Of a stretch of DNA of 45,945 nucleotides, positions 1-7,203 are shown in pieces. Made by a program: the position numbers and the translations under genes. The notes under the pieces are model-generated. The model was given only the letters and a program-made list of their open reading frames with translations, ran no database searches and was not told the origin of the DNA. The stretch is from assembly GCA_041658405.1 (NCBI GenBank), contig JBBAAG010000015.1, positions 1 to 45,945 of the forward strand. The letters run 5' to 3'. Numbering within the stretch: position 1 is the stretch's first letter; the number at the start of each line of letters is the position of its first letter. This DNA is from Elusimicrobiota bacterium. GTDB taxonomy: Bacteria > Elusimicrobiota > UBA5214 > JBBAAG01.

Positions 1-485
1 CCGCAGAGAATTATATTATGTTCGGACACACCTTTTTGTTCAACAACATACTTCACCACAGCATTAAGGTCATCCACCATCTTTGCCCATTCCGAACCAG
101 CACCTGCAGAGGTATACGTACGGTAATCAACCTTTTTACCATCGAGACTTTTAACGCTCTCCCCATGCCCGCGAAGGTCGTATATCAGGACATCATACCC
201 CGCTGCTGCAGAAGTTGATGCAAAAGATAGCCACTCATTTTTATCGCTACCCAACCCGTGAAGCATGATAACAACTTTGTTAGTACCATCCTTCACTCTG
301 AAATACCTCCCCGCGAGGATAACCCCGTCAGAAGTATTAATACTGACAGGCATAGCATTGAATACACAATTTCGGGGTCTTATCATATCCGATTTCCCAA
401 TATCACGGGTATCACATCCGTACATCACGGATAATACTACCGCACTGACAAAGACTACAACAACCTTACTAATCCTCATCATCAT
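1..485 (-). CDS. Alpha/beta hydrolase, predicted lipoprotein (3' end outside window)
   Basis: The minus strand encodes an N-terminal lipoprotein-type signal: MMMRISK, a hydrophobic stretch, then VMYGC with Cys24 as the likely lipidated residue (Met at -3 is not the usual Leu/Val). After it come the oxyanion-region motif HGLGSDKNEW and YDLRGHGES, both typical of serine alpha/beta hydrolases. The reading frame leaves the window at IILCG, just where the GxSxG nucleophile elbow should be, so the catalytic serine is not visible. I start at 485 because AAAGGGG sits a few bases upstream; ATGs at 491, 482 and 479 share the frame. It overlaps the end of the upstream transporter gene by 17 bases, which suggests coupled translation. 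The substrate cannot be told from this fragment. Confidence 0.75.
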   Translation of the reverse strand, partial: MMMRISKVVVVFVSAVVLSVMYGCDTRDIGKSDMIRPRNCVFNAMPVSINTSDGVILAGRYFRVKDGTNKVVIMLHGLGSDKNEWLSFASTSAAAGYDVLIYDLRGHGESVKSLDGKKVDYRTYTSAGAGSEWAKMVDDLNAVVKYVVEQKGVSEHNIILC

Positions 486-1407
486 GCTCATCCCCTTTAT
501 GTTCAAGGTCATTAGTGATAACTTCCTCAAGTTTACAACTCATCTCCCCGCATTCAGTTTGAATTGTTGTATGCGTAATCCCGTACTTCTCCTTCAATAT
601 CCCTATCACTAACGCAACAACATCCGCGCTTTTTTTGTGTTCACCTTCATCTAATTCAATATGGCACGATAACGACGTTATATGGCTGCATATAGCCCAT
701 ACGTGTATATCATGAACATTAACAATCTCTTTCACTTTACGTATATCTTCCGCTATACTTTCAACCTTCATCCCCCGGGGAACGCCTTCCAACAAAATAT
801 TAGTGGAATCACGCAAAATATTTATTGCGTTATACACTATCATCAACGATATCCCTATGCTTAGCACAGGGTCTATGATATTAAGTTTTGTCATCCATAT
901 AACCACAGCACCCGCAACAACGCCAATTGACGATAAAAGATCGCCCATCACATGCCAGTACGCACTTTTTACATTAAGATCCTTCTCATCCCCGTGCTTA
1001 TGCCCAAGCACCCGAACTACAATATAATTAATCACCATCCCGGCTACTGCAGCGATTGTCATAACTACGGGACGTATATCCTGAGGATTAAAAAACCGTT
1101 GATACGCTTCATAAATTATCCATAGAGAAAGAAAAATTAACGTACCGCTGTTTATCATTGCGACAAACACTTCCGCGCGATGCCACCCGTAAGTACGTTT
1201 TTCAGTAGGCGGGTATTGTGAAAGATACACCACAGCAAGGCTTAACGATAACGCGAAAAGGTCGGTAAATACATGCGCAGCATCAGCGATCAATGCAAGG
1301 CTATGCGACCAAATACCTGAAAATATTTCTATCACCAACGCAGCCGAGGTAAGGTATATAGCTATGCGAAACTTACGTATAACCGCGCTATCCTGCATAG
1401 AAGACAT
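469..1407 (-). CDS. Cation diffusion facilitator (CDF) metal transporter
   Basis: A 312-residue inner-membrane protein of the CDF family, which exports divalent metals such as zinc in exchange for protons. Membrane helices fill about residues 13-205. The metal site is visible as two HxxxD pairs, His45/Asp49 in the second helix and His152/Asp156 in the fifth, the pattern of zinc-type CDF proteins such as ZitB and CzcD. A short HKHGDE loop around residues 136-141 is a small version of the family's histidine-rich loop. The cytoplasmic C-terminal domain (about 210-295) contains HDIHVW, as usual. The tail is acidic and His-rich (EHKGDEHDDED). It starts 5 bases after the galT stop and so is probably co-transcribed with it. 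The metal is an inference (zinc, or a broader range). Confidence 0.93.
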   Translation of the reverse strand: MSSMQDSAVIRKFRIAIYLTSAALVIEIFSGIWSHSLALIADAAHVFTDLFALSLSLAVVYLSQYPPTEKRTYGWHRAEVFVAMINSGTLIFLSLWIIYEAYQRFFNPQDIRPVVMTIAAVAGMVINYIVVRVLGHKHGDEKDLNVKSAYWHVMGDLLSSIGVVAGAVVIWMTKLNIIDPVLSIGISLMIVYNAINILRDSTNILLEGVPRGMKVESIAEDIRKVKEIVNVHDIHVWAICSHITSLSCHIELDEGEHKKSADVVALVIGILKEKYGITHTTIQTECGEMSCKLEEVITNDLEHKGDEHDDED

Positions 1408-1412
1408 CGTGT

Positions 1413-2426
1413 TTACTTACCCTCTACCTTCTTTAATACCTGCCGTAATTCTTCCGCCTTTTCTTCAGGGGAAGACGGGTTACCATGCACCCACGCACCG
1501 GTTTCTGACCCGGCATTAAACTTCTGGGTTACCTGACTTCGTAACGGCGGATAAAATTCTATATGAAAATGATAATGCGTGTAGTTTTTACCGTCAACCG
1601 GTTCCTGATGCAAACACATCATATATGGGAACGGCATATTAAATAACGCGTCATACATTTTTACTACGGTACGGAACGTTATTGCCAGGTCATCAGTTTC
1701 TGCAGATGACATCTGTAAAATATTCTGGAAATGCCTCCCTGGCACGATCCATACCTGGTAAGGATACTCCGCAAAGTAAGGAATAAATACCGTGAAATAC
1801 TTACTTTGCATAACCACACGGTCCTGGATTTCAGTTTCAGCTTTAACTAAATCGCAATGAATACAACTCTTATTTTTTTGGTGGTACCTTTTTGATTCAC
1901 GAAGTTCTAACTCAACTTTTTTCGGGATAAACGGGTACGCATACACCTGCCCATGAGGATGAGGGATTGTCACCCCCACAACCTCCCCGCGGTTTTCGAA
2001 GATATACACGTACTTAACCTTTTTTTCATTCCCTAATTCCTGATACCTGTTCTTCCATAAGTTCATCAGGCTAAACATTTTATCGTCAGTAAACGACCCG
2101 ATATGCGATTGATGTTCAGAAGAGTAAAGTATTACTTCGCACTTACCGTACGACCTTGCAGTTTTAACTATTTTTGCAAGCCCAGCGTTTTTTATATCCT
2201 TAACCTTTGGAGGATCCAACCGCAAGATCGGGAAATCGTTGTTATACATCATAACATCATACTTTTGCGGCACTTTCCCTGAACCAGGACAGAACGGGCA
2301 GTAATCTTTAGGTAAGAGCGGCCGTTTTTGCCGTGAAGACGCATACATCACCCACCACCCGAGAAAAGGATTCCAGCGTAGTTCGTATATACCACTGTTC
2401 ACTGGCTTGTTTTCGTTATCAACCAT
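1413..2426 (-). CDS. galT: Galactose-1-phosphate uridylyltransferase
   Basis: This 337-residue protein matches class I GalT, which swaps UMP between UDP-glucose and galactose-1-phosphate in the Leloir pathway. The active-site HPHGQ is at residues 156-160; His158 would carry the UMP. Zinc-type cysteines are seen in CPFC (43-46), with a second pair in CIHC. The C-terminal THYHFHIEFYPP completes the HIT-superfamily fold. The length is normal. The start is fixed by AGGAGG five bases upstream. No galK or galE is next to it; relaxed GalT-like enzymes also serve as general sugar-1-phosphate adenylyl- or uridylyltransferases, so galactose specificity is not proven. Confidence 0.92.
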   Translation of the reverse strand: MVDNENKPVNSGIYELRWNPFLGWWVMYASSRQKRPLLPKDYCPFCPGSGKVPQKYDVMMYNNDFPILRLDPPKVKDIKNAGLAKIVKTARSYGKCEVILYSSEHQSHIGSFTDDKMFSLMNLWKNRYQELGNEKKVKYVYIFENRGEVVGVTIPHPHGQVYAYPFIPKKVELELRESKRYHQKNKSCIHCDLVKAETEIQDRVVMQSKYFTVFIPYFAEYPYQVWIVPGRHFQNILQMSSAETDDLAITFRTVVKMYDALFNMPFPYMMCLHQEPVDGKNYTHYHFHIEFYPPLRSQVTQKFNAGSETGAWVHGNPSSPEEKAEELRQVLKKVEGK

Positions 2427-2431
2427 AACAT

Positions 2432-2452
2432 CCTCCTGTTATTGTTATTATA
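2432..2452 (-). promoter_or_regulatory. galT promoter (-10) and Shine-Dalgarno
   Basis: On the minus strand a perfect TATAAT (2447-2452) is preceded by TGT, giving an extended -10. There is no good -35; the upstream bases are T-rich. The predicted start of transcription falls only some 15-20 bases before the ATG, so the leader is very short. AGGAGG lies at 2432-2437. This makes galT and the two genes after it a transcription unit separate from the hydrogenase operon, whose last gene ends at 2514. No clear terminator hairpin is seen in the 87-base gap. Confidence 0.55.
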
Positions 2453-2513
2453 ACAAAAAACAAAAATAAAAAAATGTTTTACGGGATTAGTGTATAAATA
2501 ATTAACTAGCTTA

Positions 2514-3155
2514 CTAAGTTCCGGGGCGTTTATAATTATCGTCGTGCAACAATGCCATTCTCTTGCATTTAGAACATTTTATGTGGAACACCTGTGTGCG
2601 GTCAGTAAGTACGGGTTCAACTTTTTTCTCAGCATTAAACTCAGCAACTTTTTCATTCTCCAAAGCAGACGCAACCACAGGATAGTTACCATACGCCAGC
2701 GGGCCAAGTTTTTTGTAAACGTACAACATCTGCATCTTTGTACCTATAACTGCCCCGCAACTGTCGCAGGTTAGCAGTTCGCGGATAATATCTTTACTCA
2801 CCAACTGTTTACGATCAAACACCGCGAGGTCGTATTCATCAGACAAAACCACACCTTTTTTTGTGGTACACCCTTTTTCGCAGAGCCCGCAAAACACGCA
2901 GAGGTCGTATCTCCACCGCATAAAACGGACAGGCTTTTGCCCTGTTATACCGGCCTTATCTTCAACTTCAATTGCCGCTGCGGGACATAATTCCGCGCAC
3001 GCACCGCACCCAATACAATACTCTTCACTTGGCACGGGCTTCCCGCGGAAACCACGTTGCGGTTTATGCGGTACCGCCGGGAATTTTGAGGTAAACGGCG
3101 GGCTGATGAACGACTTTACTGCCTCTACCAGTTCTCTCATCTTTGGATATTTCAT
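2514..3155 (-). CDS. Two-cluster ferredoxin subunit of the membrane hydrogenase (NuoI/MbhN-like)
   Basis: This 213-residue protein carries two [4Fe-4S] motifs in the NuoI/MbhN arrangement: Cys47, 50, 53, 57 and Cys86, 89, 92, 96. It would pass electrons between a partner and the small hydrogenase subunit. Residues 1-40 resemble the amphipathic N-terminus that anchors NuoI-type subunits to the membrane arm. Beyond the usual domain there is a C-terminal part of about 85 residues with two more CxxC pairs (Cys130/133 and Cys194/197), which could form a zinc ribbon or another metal site. It is the last gene of the hydrogenase operon and overlaps the MrpG-like gene by 4 bases. In Pyrococcus Mbh the equivalent gene, mbhN, is also last. 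Confidence 0.85.
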   Translation of the reverse strand: MKYPKMRELVEAVKSFISPPFTSKFPAVPHKPQRGFRGKPVPSEEYCIGCGACAELCPAAAIEVEDKAGITGQKPVRFMRWRYDLCVFCGLCEKGCTTKKGVVLSDEYDLAVFDRKQLVSKDIIRELLTCDSCGAVIGTKMQMLYVYKKLGPLAYGNYPVVASALENEKVAEFNAEKKVEPVLTDRTQVFHIKCSKCKRMALLHDDNYKRPGT

Positions 3156-3490
3156 AACAAATTCGCCTGTTTATCTTCCGCGTACTTATCAACAACAGTT
3201 TCTTTTGTAAACCTTATACCTGACTGATGCGCTGCACGGCATAATGCATGCCCCGCTACCGGCGAAGTTACCAACAAAAATATTATGCATAACAACGCTT
3301 TTACCCCAAGAAGAGTAAACCCATTCACCACAATAACGCCAAGCATTATTGAACACGTACCAAGCGTAGCGCATTTTGTCGCTGCCTGAATCCGGCTGTA
3401 TACATCAGGCAATCTTAATAACCCAATTGCACCGAGGACATCAAATATTATCCCAATAACTATTAGCACAGTACCGATAACACTAATCAT
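3152..3490 (-). CDS. mrpG: Mrp-type cation/H+ antiporter subunit G
   Basis: A 112-residue small membrane protein with three predicted helices (about 4-24, 41-60, 64-84). It matches MrpG/MnhG by the stretch GLLRLPDVYSRIQAATKCATLG, which is the family signature (LPDxYxRxHAxTK, here with Gln in place of His). It belongs to the ion-translocating membrane arm. It overlaps the start of the MrpF-like gene's end by 8 bases and the following ferredoxin gene by 4 bases, so translation is tightly coupled. Confidence 0.9.
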   Translation of the reverse strand: MISVIGTVLIVIGIIFDVLGAIGLLRLPDVYSRIQAATKCATLGTCSIMLGVIVVNGFTLLGVKALLCIIFLLVTSPVAGHALCRAAHQSGIRFTKETVVDKYAEDKQANLL

Positions 3491-3824
3491 CCAACGAATG
3501 TCCTTCCATATACTTCGCTAGCGCAAGGCTCGCTATGAACGATTGTAATCCCCACGCTAACGCAATATCAATTAAAAAATCCTGTTTTGTACAAAACGCA
3601 AGTACCCCGCAGAATCCTATGATCATGATCCCCATAGTATCCACGGATACCGCACGGTCAGCGGCGGTCGGGCCGCTTATTATTCTGTATAAACACAAAA
3701 AACATCCGAGTATTAACGGATTAATCAACCGCAGGAATAAATCCACCTTTATCACGTGGTTAATCCAAACCAACAATCCTATAAGTAAAACACTGATAAA
3801 CCATGTCACTAACTTGTTCTTCAT
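3483..3824 (-). CDS. mrpF: Mrp-type cation/H+ antiporter subunit F
   Basis: A 113-residue membrane protein with three helices. The conserved stretch is YRIISGPTAADRAVSVDTM around residues 46-64, which is the MrpF/MnhF signature (RxxxGPxxxDRxxxxD). Its role is structural within the Mrp module; the family does not carry a catalytic centre. It lies 10 bases after the MrpE-like gene and overlaps the MrpG-like gene, in the standard E-F-G order. Confidence 0.9.
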   Translation of the reverse strand: MKNKLVTWFISVLLIGLLVWINHVIKVDLFLRLINPLILGCFLCLYRIISGPTAADRAVSVDTMGIMIIGFCGVLAFCTKQDFLIDIALAWGLQSFIASLALAKYMEGHSLDD

Positions 3825-3834
3825 AACCTACCCT

Positions 3835-4341
3835 TTAAAACTCCTCAAATACTTTCAAAAGAATATTATCAAACTTTTGTACTAACCGTTCAGTATCCGC
3901 ATCATTACCATTTTTATCCAATTTAACATAAATCGAATGCACATAAATATACCCGTTCTCAAGATCAAAATCCAACGCAGTTTTACCGGGGGTCAGCGAT
4001 ATAGAATTTGCTAAAACAGTCAATCCAGTATCACTCCTAAGCTTAGTCTTAACTTTAACAATCCCCGGCCGTATTGGCATATTAGGATGTATAATCCTGT
4101 ACGCAAGGTCAAAATTAGCTTTTACCATCTCCCACAAAAATACAGGTAGGTAGTAAAGAAACCATGCGTACCGGCTTGACTGCTTAAACTTCCCCGGGTG
4201 AGAGGTAAACAAGTCTCCGATGAACCACGCAATACCCGCACTTGAAATTAACCCGATAACCCAGTATTCCCACCCAAACTTACAGGTGAACAATACCCAA
4301 ACTATAAACGAGCAAATAAACACGACCAGTTTACTTGTCAT
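3835..4341 (-). CDS. mrpE: Mrp-type cation/H+ antiporter subunit E
   Basis: This 168-residue protein has two N-terminal helices (about 5-22 and 25-45), a short amphipathic link, then a cytoplasmic domain of about 90 residues. The stretch LRSDTGLTVLANSISLTPGKTALDF is the MrpE/MnhE signature (LxNxIxLTPGT). The length is typical. It begins 3 bases after the MrpD-like stop. In Pyrococcus Mbh the equivalent subunit is MbhA; here the E-F-G genes come at the end of the operon rather than at its start. Confidence 0.9.
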   Translation of the reverse strand: MTSKLVVFICSFIVWVLFTCKFGWEYWVIGLISSAGIAWFIGDLFTSHPGKFKQSSRYAWFLYYLPVFLWEMVKANFDLAYRIIHPNMPIRPGIVKVKTKLRSDTGLTVLANSISLTPGKTALDFDLENGYIYVHSIYVKLDKNGNDADTERLVQKFDNILLKVFEEF

Positions 4342-4344
4342 AAA

Positions 4345-5835
4345 TTACTTAGCCAATTCTAAAACCGTTTTCCCGTACTCCACACCACCGGATAACACCT
4401 TCGCCGCAGGTTCTAAAAAGTTAGAACTAATACCCGGTAATAACAAAAACCCGGATACCGCACACAATAACGCCAGGATGATCATCGGTAACAACATCAC
4501 CAATGGCGATTCCTTGATATTACTCCATTTTTCCGGTAACTCTCCAAAAAATATTTCTTTATGCCATTTAATAAAGTATGACAACGTAATAATACTGACC
4601 ACAACTGCAATCAATGCATACCCGTACTTTCCCGACTGCACCGCCGCAATAACAATCAACAACTTACTCCAAAACCCACCCAGAGGCGGAAGTCCCGAAA
4701 TTGACATTGACCCAATAAATGACGTTATTGAAGTCAACGGCATTTTTTTACGTAACCCTCCCCCGAAATTATCGAGTATCCGTTCATCTGTAGCGTACAT
4801 CACAGCTCCTGATGTAAGAAACATTAGCGACTTCGCCACTGCGTGGTTGAACATATGAAACAACCCCGCAAAAAATCCTAACTGCGTATTAAGCCCAAAC
4901 GCAAAAAGTATGTATCCCACCTGGCTTATTGTAGAATACGCAAGTAACCGTTTAATATCTTTCTGGTAAACAGCCAATAACCCACCAACTATCATTGACA
5001 CTACGCCAAACGCCATTAATACCGCGCTGACATCCGCTCCCAATACATTAAAGATTATACGGGTTAATGCGTACAATCCAAGTACTTTCACTAATATACC
5101 GGACAACATCGCAGACACCGGTGACGGTGCGGACGAATGCGCATCCGGCAGCCAAAAATGGAACGGCACAACCGCGGATTTTGTGAAGAACCCTATGATA
5201 AACAATACTGTAATAAAACTAATAAGCGCAACATTTTTATTTAGCACAATCGATACCGCAACATCCGCCATATTAAGCGTTGACGTGTAAGCATAGGTTA
5301 GTGCAATCCCAAGCATGACAAACAACGCAGCTGCACTGCCAAAGATCATATACCTGAACGCCGACTCCAACTCTTCCGGCGCAGTATCAAAAGCGATCAA
5401 TGCCGCTGCCGATATTGTGCCCATCTCTATGAATACGAACATATTAAAAATATCACCGCTTAAAACTGCACCATTAAAACTGGCGGTAAGCATCAGGAAT
5501 AATACAAAGTATTTCCATTCATCCAAAAACTTATCCATATACTTAATTGAATACACGGCACAAATCATTGATATGAGGTTAATCAGTACCAGCATAAACG
5601 CAGTCAATCCGTCAGCAACAAGGAGTATCCCCATAGGCACCGTCCACCCGCCAAGTTTATACACTACCGGCTGGAACCCATTCCCCGCAAGTTTACTGAT
5701 CAATATAAACGCAGCAACAAGGTTAACACCCAATGCAGCGGAAGTAACCACCCCCAACCACCTGCGGTCAAGTTTATTAAACAACGTCAACAATATCGCT
5801 GTAAGTATTGGTATGATAACAAAAATAAAAATCAT
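4345..5835 (-). CDS. mrpD: Mrp subunit D / NuoN-like proton- or sodium-conducting antiporter subunit
   Basis: A 496-residue, roughly 14-helix protein of the proton-conducting transporter family. The family-defining stretch FFTKSAVVPFHFWLPDAHSSAPSPVSAMLSG is clear in the centre, with the conserved lysine and the PxxFHxWLPDAHxxAP pattern. HMFNHAVAKSLMFL is the later conserved motif. It is closest in arrangement to MrpD/MbhH: it follows the MrpC-like gene and precedes E-F-G. It is the second of two large antiporter subunits in this operon, so the complex may move ions at two sites. It starts 15 bases after the MrpC-like stop. Confidence 0.93.
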   Translation of the reverse strand: MIFIFVIIPILTAILLTLFNKLDRRWLGVVTSAALGVNLVAAFILISKLAGNGFQPVVYKLGGWTVPMGILLVADGLTAFMLVLINLISMICAVYSIKYMDKFLDEWKYFVLFLMLTASFNGAVLSGDIFNMFVFIEMGTISAAALIAFDTAPEELESAFRYMIFGSAAALFVMLGIALTYAYTSTLNMADVAVSIVLNKNVALISFITVLFIIGFFTKSAVVPFHFWLPDAHSSAPSPVSAMLSGILVKVLGLYALTRIIFNVLGADVSAVLMAFGVVSMIVGGLLAVYQKDIKRLLAYSTISQVGYILFAFGLNTQLGFFAGLFHMFNHAVAKSLMFLTSGAVMYATDERILDNFGGGLRKKMPLTSITSFIGSMSISGLPPLGGFWSKLLIVIAAVQSGKYGYALIAVVVSIITLSYFIKWHKEIFFGELPEKWSNIKESPLVMLLPMIILALLCAVSGFLLLPGISSNFLEPAAKVLSGGVEYGKTVLELAK

Positions 5836-5850
5836 TAATTTAACCGTCTC

Positions 5851-6210
5851 TTATCCTTTTAACCTTTTAATCTTGGTGATATCAAATGTTCCATATTTTT
5901 CGTATATCCTTACTGCCAGCGCTACCATAATTGCAACCACCGTTAAGTTAATAATAATTGAAATCATAACGATTGCCTGGGGTAAAGGATCTACCATACT
6001 AACTCCGGCCATAACTTTCATGTTTTCTTCAATAAACGGAAACCCCGCTCCGTGTTTATAACCGATTAAAATAAATAACAGATTAACCGCATACTCCATA
6101 ATCCCGATACCAATGATGATCTTAATAATGTGTCGCTTAATAACAACCGCGTATAATCCTATACAAAACAGAATAAAACAAAGAATATATTCCGTCATTT
6201 TCCCTTCCAT
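5851..6210 (-). CDS. mrpC: Mrp subunit C / NuoK-like membrane subunit
   Basis: This 119-residue protein has three helices and the layout of MrpC, MbhG and NuoK. The visible family features are the GIGIMEYAVNLLFILIG stretch in helix 2 (with the membrane-embedded Glu of NuoK-type proteins) and MVDPLPQAIVMISIIINLTVVAIMVAL in helix 3 (the DPLPQALVLTAIVI pattern). It sits between the MrpB-like and MrpD-like genes and overlaps the former by 16 bases. Confidence 0.9.
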   Translation of the reverse strand: MEGKMTEYILCFILFCIGLYAVVIKRHIIKIIIGIGIMEYAVNLLFILIGYKHGAGFPFIEENMKVMAGVSMVDPLPQAIVMISIIINLTVVAIMVALAVRIYEKYGTFDITKIKRLKG

Positions 6211-6662
6211 ACCTTAAAATATACTAACCCCAGGAATATTGTTAATAACCCCGCGCTTTCCGCAAAAAGAACTATTAAGTTCGAAGGCAAAATCACACCC
6301 GAACTTATCAACCCAAACGGTTTACCTTTATCAAAAATATTCATACAAAAATACCCGTCTTTCACAAATAAACCTAACGACATAAGAACCAAGAACCCCA
6401 GGACTCCCAACGCCAAAAATGATAACGCTTTATACTCATCAAACCGGTTAGTAAAAATATCACGCCCATAGGATACCAACATCAAAATCATTGCCAGCGC
6501 TATAATAACTCCTCCAGCAAATCCGCCACCGGTATTAATATGTCCGTAGAACGCTGTAAACACGCCGAACATCAGTATCATCCCAACTGATATCCTGGCA
6601 ACAGTCTTAACAACCAACGACATACCTCTAATCTCGGTTACCTGGCGGTTATCATTTCCCAT
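6195..6662 (-). CDS. mrpB: Mrp subunit B (MnhB/MbhF-like)
   Basis: A 155-residue, four-helix membrane protein. GHINTGGGFAGGVIIALAMIL at about residues 45-65 is the MnhB signature (GHxxPGGGFQGG). A second conserved part, FGLISSGVILPSNLIVLFAESAGL, follows. It corresponds to MbhF in Pyrococcus Mbh. It overlaps the preceding MbhD/E-like gene by 11 bases and the following MrpC-like gene by 16 bases, so the three are probably translated as a coupled group. Confidence 0.9.
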   Translation of the reverse strand: MGNDNRQVTEIRGMSLVVKTVARISVGMILMFGVFTAFYGHINTGGGFAGGVIIALAMILMLVSYGRDIFTNRFDEYKALSFLALGVLGFLVLMSLGLFVKDGYFCMNIFDKGKPFGLISSGVILPSNLIVLFAESAGLLTIFLGLVYFKVWKGK

Positions 6663-7194
6663 CAGTCTTCACTTCTTCCTGTTTTTTTCTGCTTTCCCTG
6701 CGTAATACCGTCAAAACACCAACCGCTGCGGTCAATAAAATAGTTATACGGCACAGCGTATCAAACACGCGATAATCCAGCATAACTGCCATCACAACAT
6801 TAGCTGAACCCGTTTGAACCAACGCGTGTTTTATATACTGGCCTGACACTTTCATCACAGGATGCCCAAACTCCGGTATACCGTTTAGTACTGCGTATCC
6901 ATAAAATGTGAAAACAGATATAAACACAATCCCGGCAACATACGGGAACAACCTCATGCGTTCACTACCCTTAGTATCGCGTGACATCGTCGCACGGATA
7001 AGAATGATCAATACAAGTATTTCAACGACCAACTGCACAACAGCAAGATCCGGCGCTTTTAACAATAAGAAACACAGCGATAACGCCAACCCAATTGCTC
7101 CTACTGATACTACTGAAGACAACAAATCCTGAATCTCCACGGCAACAACCGCAGCGATAATCATAAACACTATCAACACCTGTAAAGTTATCAT
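6652..7194 (-). CDS. MbhD/MbhE-like fused membrane subunit (C-terminal part of MrpA)
   Basis: This 180-residue protein joins two pieces that are separate MbhD and MbhE proteins in Pyrococcus. Residues 1-75 carry LLLKAPDLAVVQLVVEILVL, the DUF4040/MbhD pattern that in full MrpA lies at the C-terminus. Residues 85-165 carry GHPVMKVSGQYI and TGSANVVMAVMLDYRVFDTL, the MbhE pattern (TGAANVVTAVLxDYRxxDTL). The tail is basic and charged. Together with the 631-residue protein before it, it would rebuild a complete MrpA split into two chains. It starts 9 bases after that gene. Confidence 0.88.
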   Translation of the reverse strand: MITLQVLIVFMIIAAVVAVEIQDLLSSVVSVGAIGLALSLCFLLLKAPDLAVVQLVVEILVLIILIRATMSRDTKGSERMRLFPYVAGIVFISVFTFYGYAVLNGIPEFGHPVMKVSGQYIKHALVQTGSANVVMAVMLDYRVFDTLCRITILLTAAVGVLTVLRRESRKKQEEVKTDGK

Positions 7195-7203
7195 ATATCC
7201 TCT

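Noticed and set aside
4220..6061. Long plus-strand frames opposite the mrpE-mrpC genes (212 and 248 codons)
   Set aside because: They mirror strongly conserved Mrp proteins on the other strand, are rich in Asn, Thr and Ile as expected for antisense frames, and have no family pattern.
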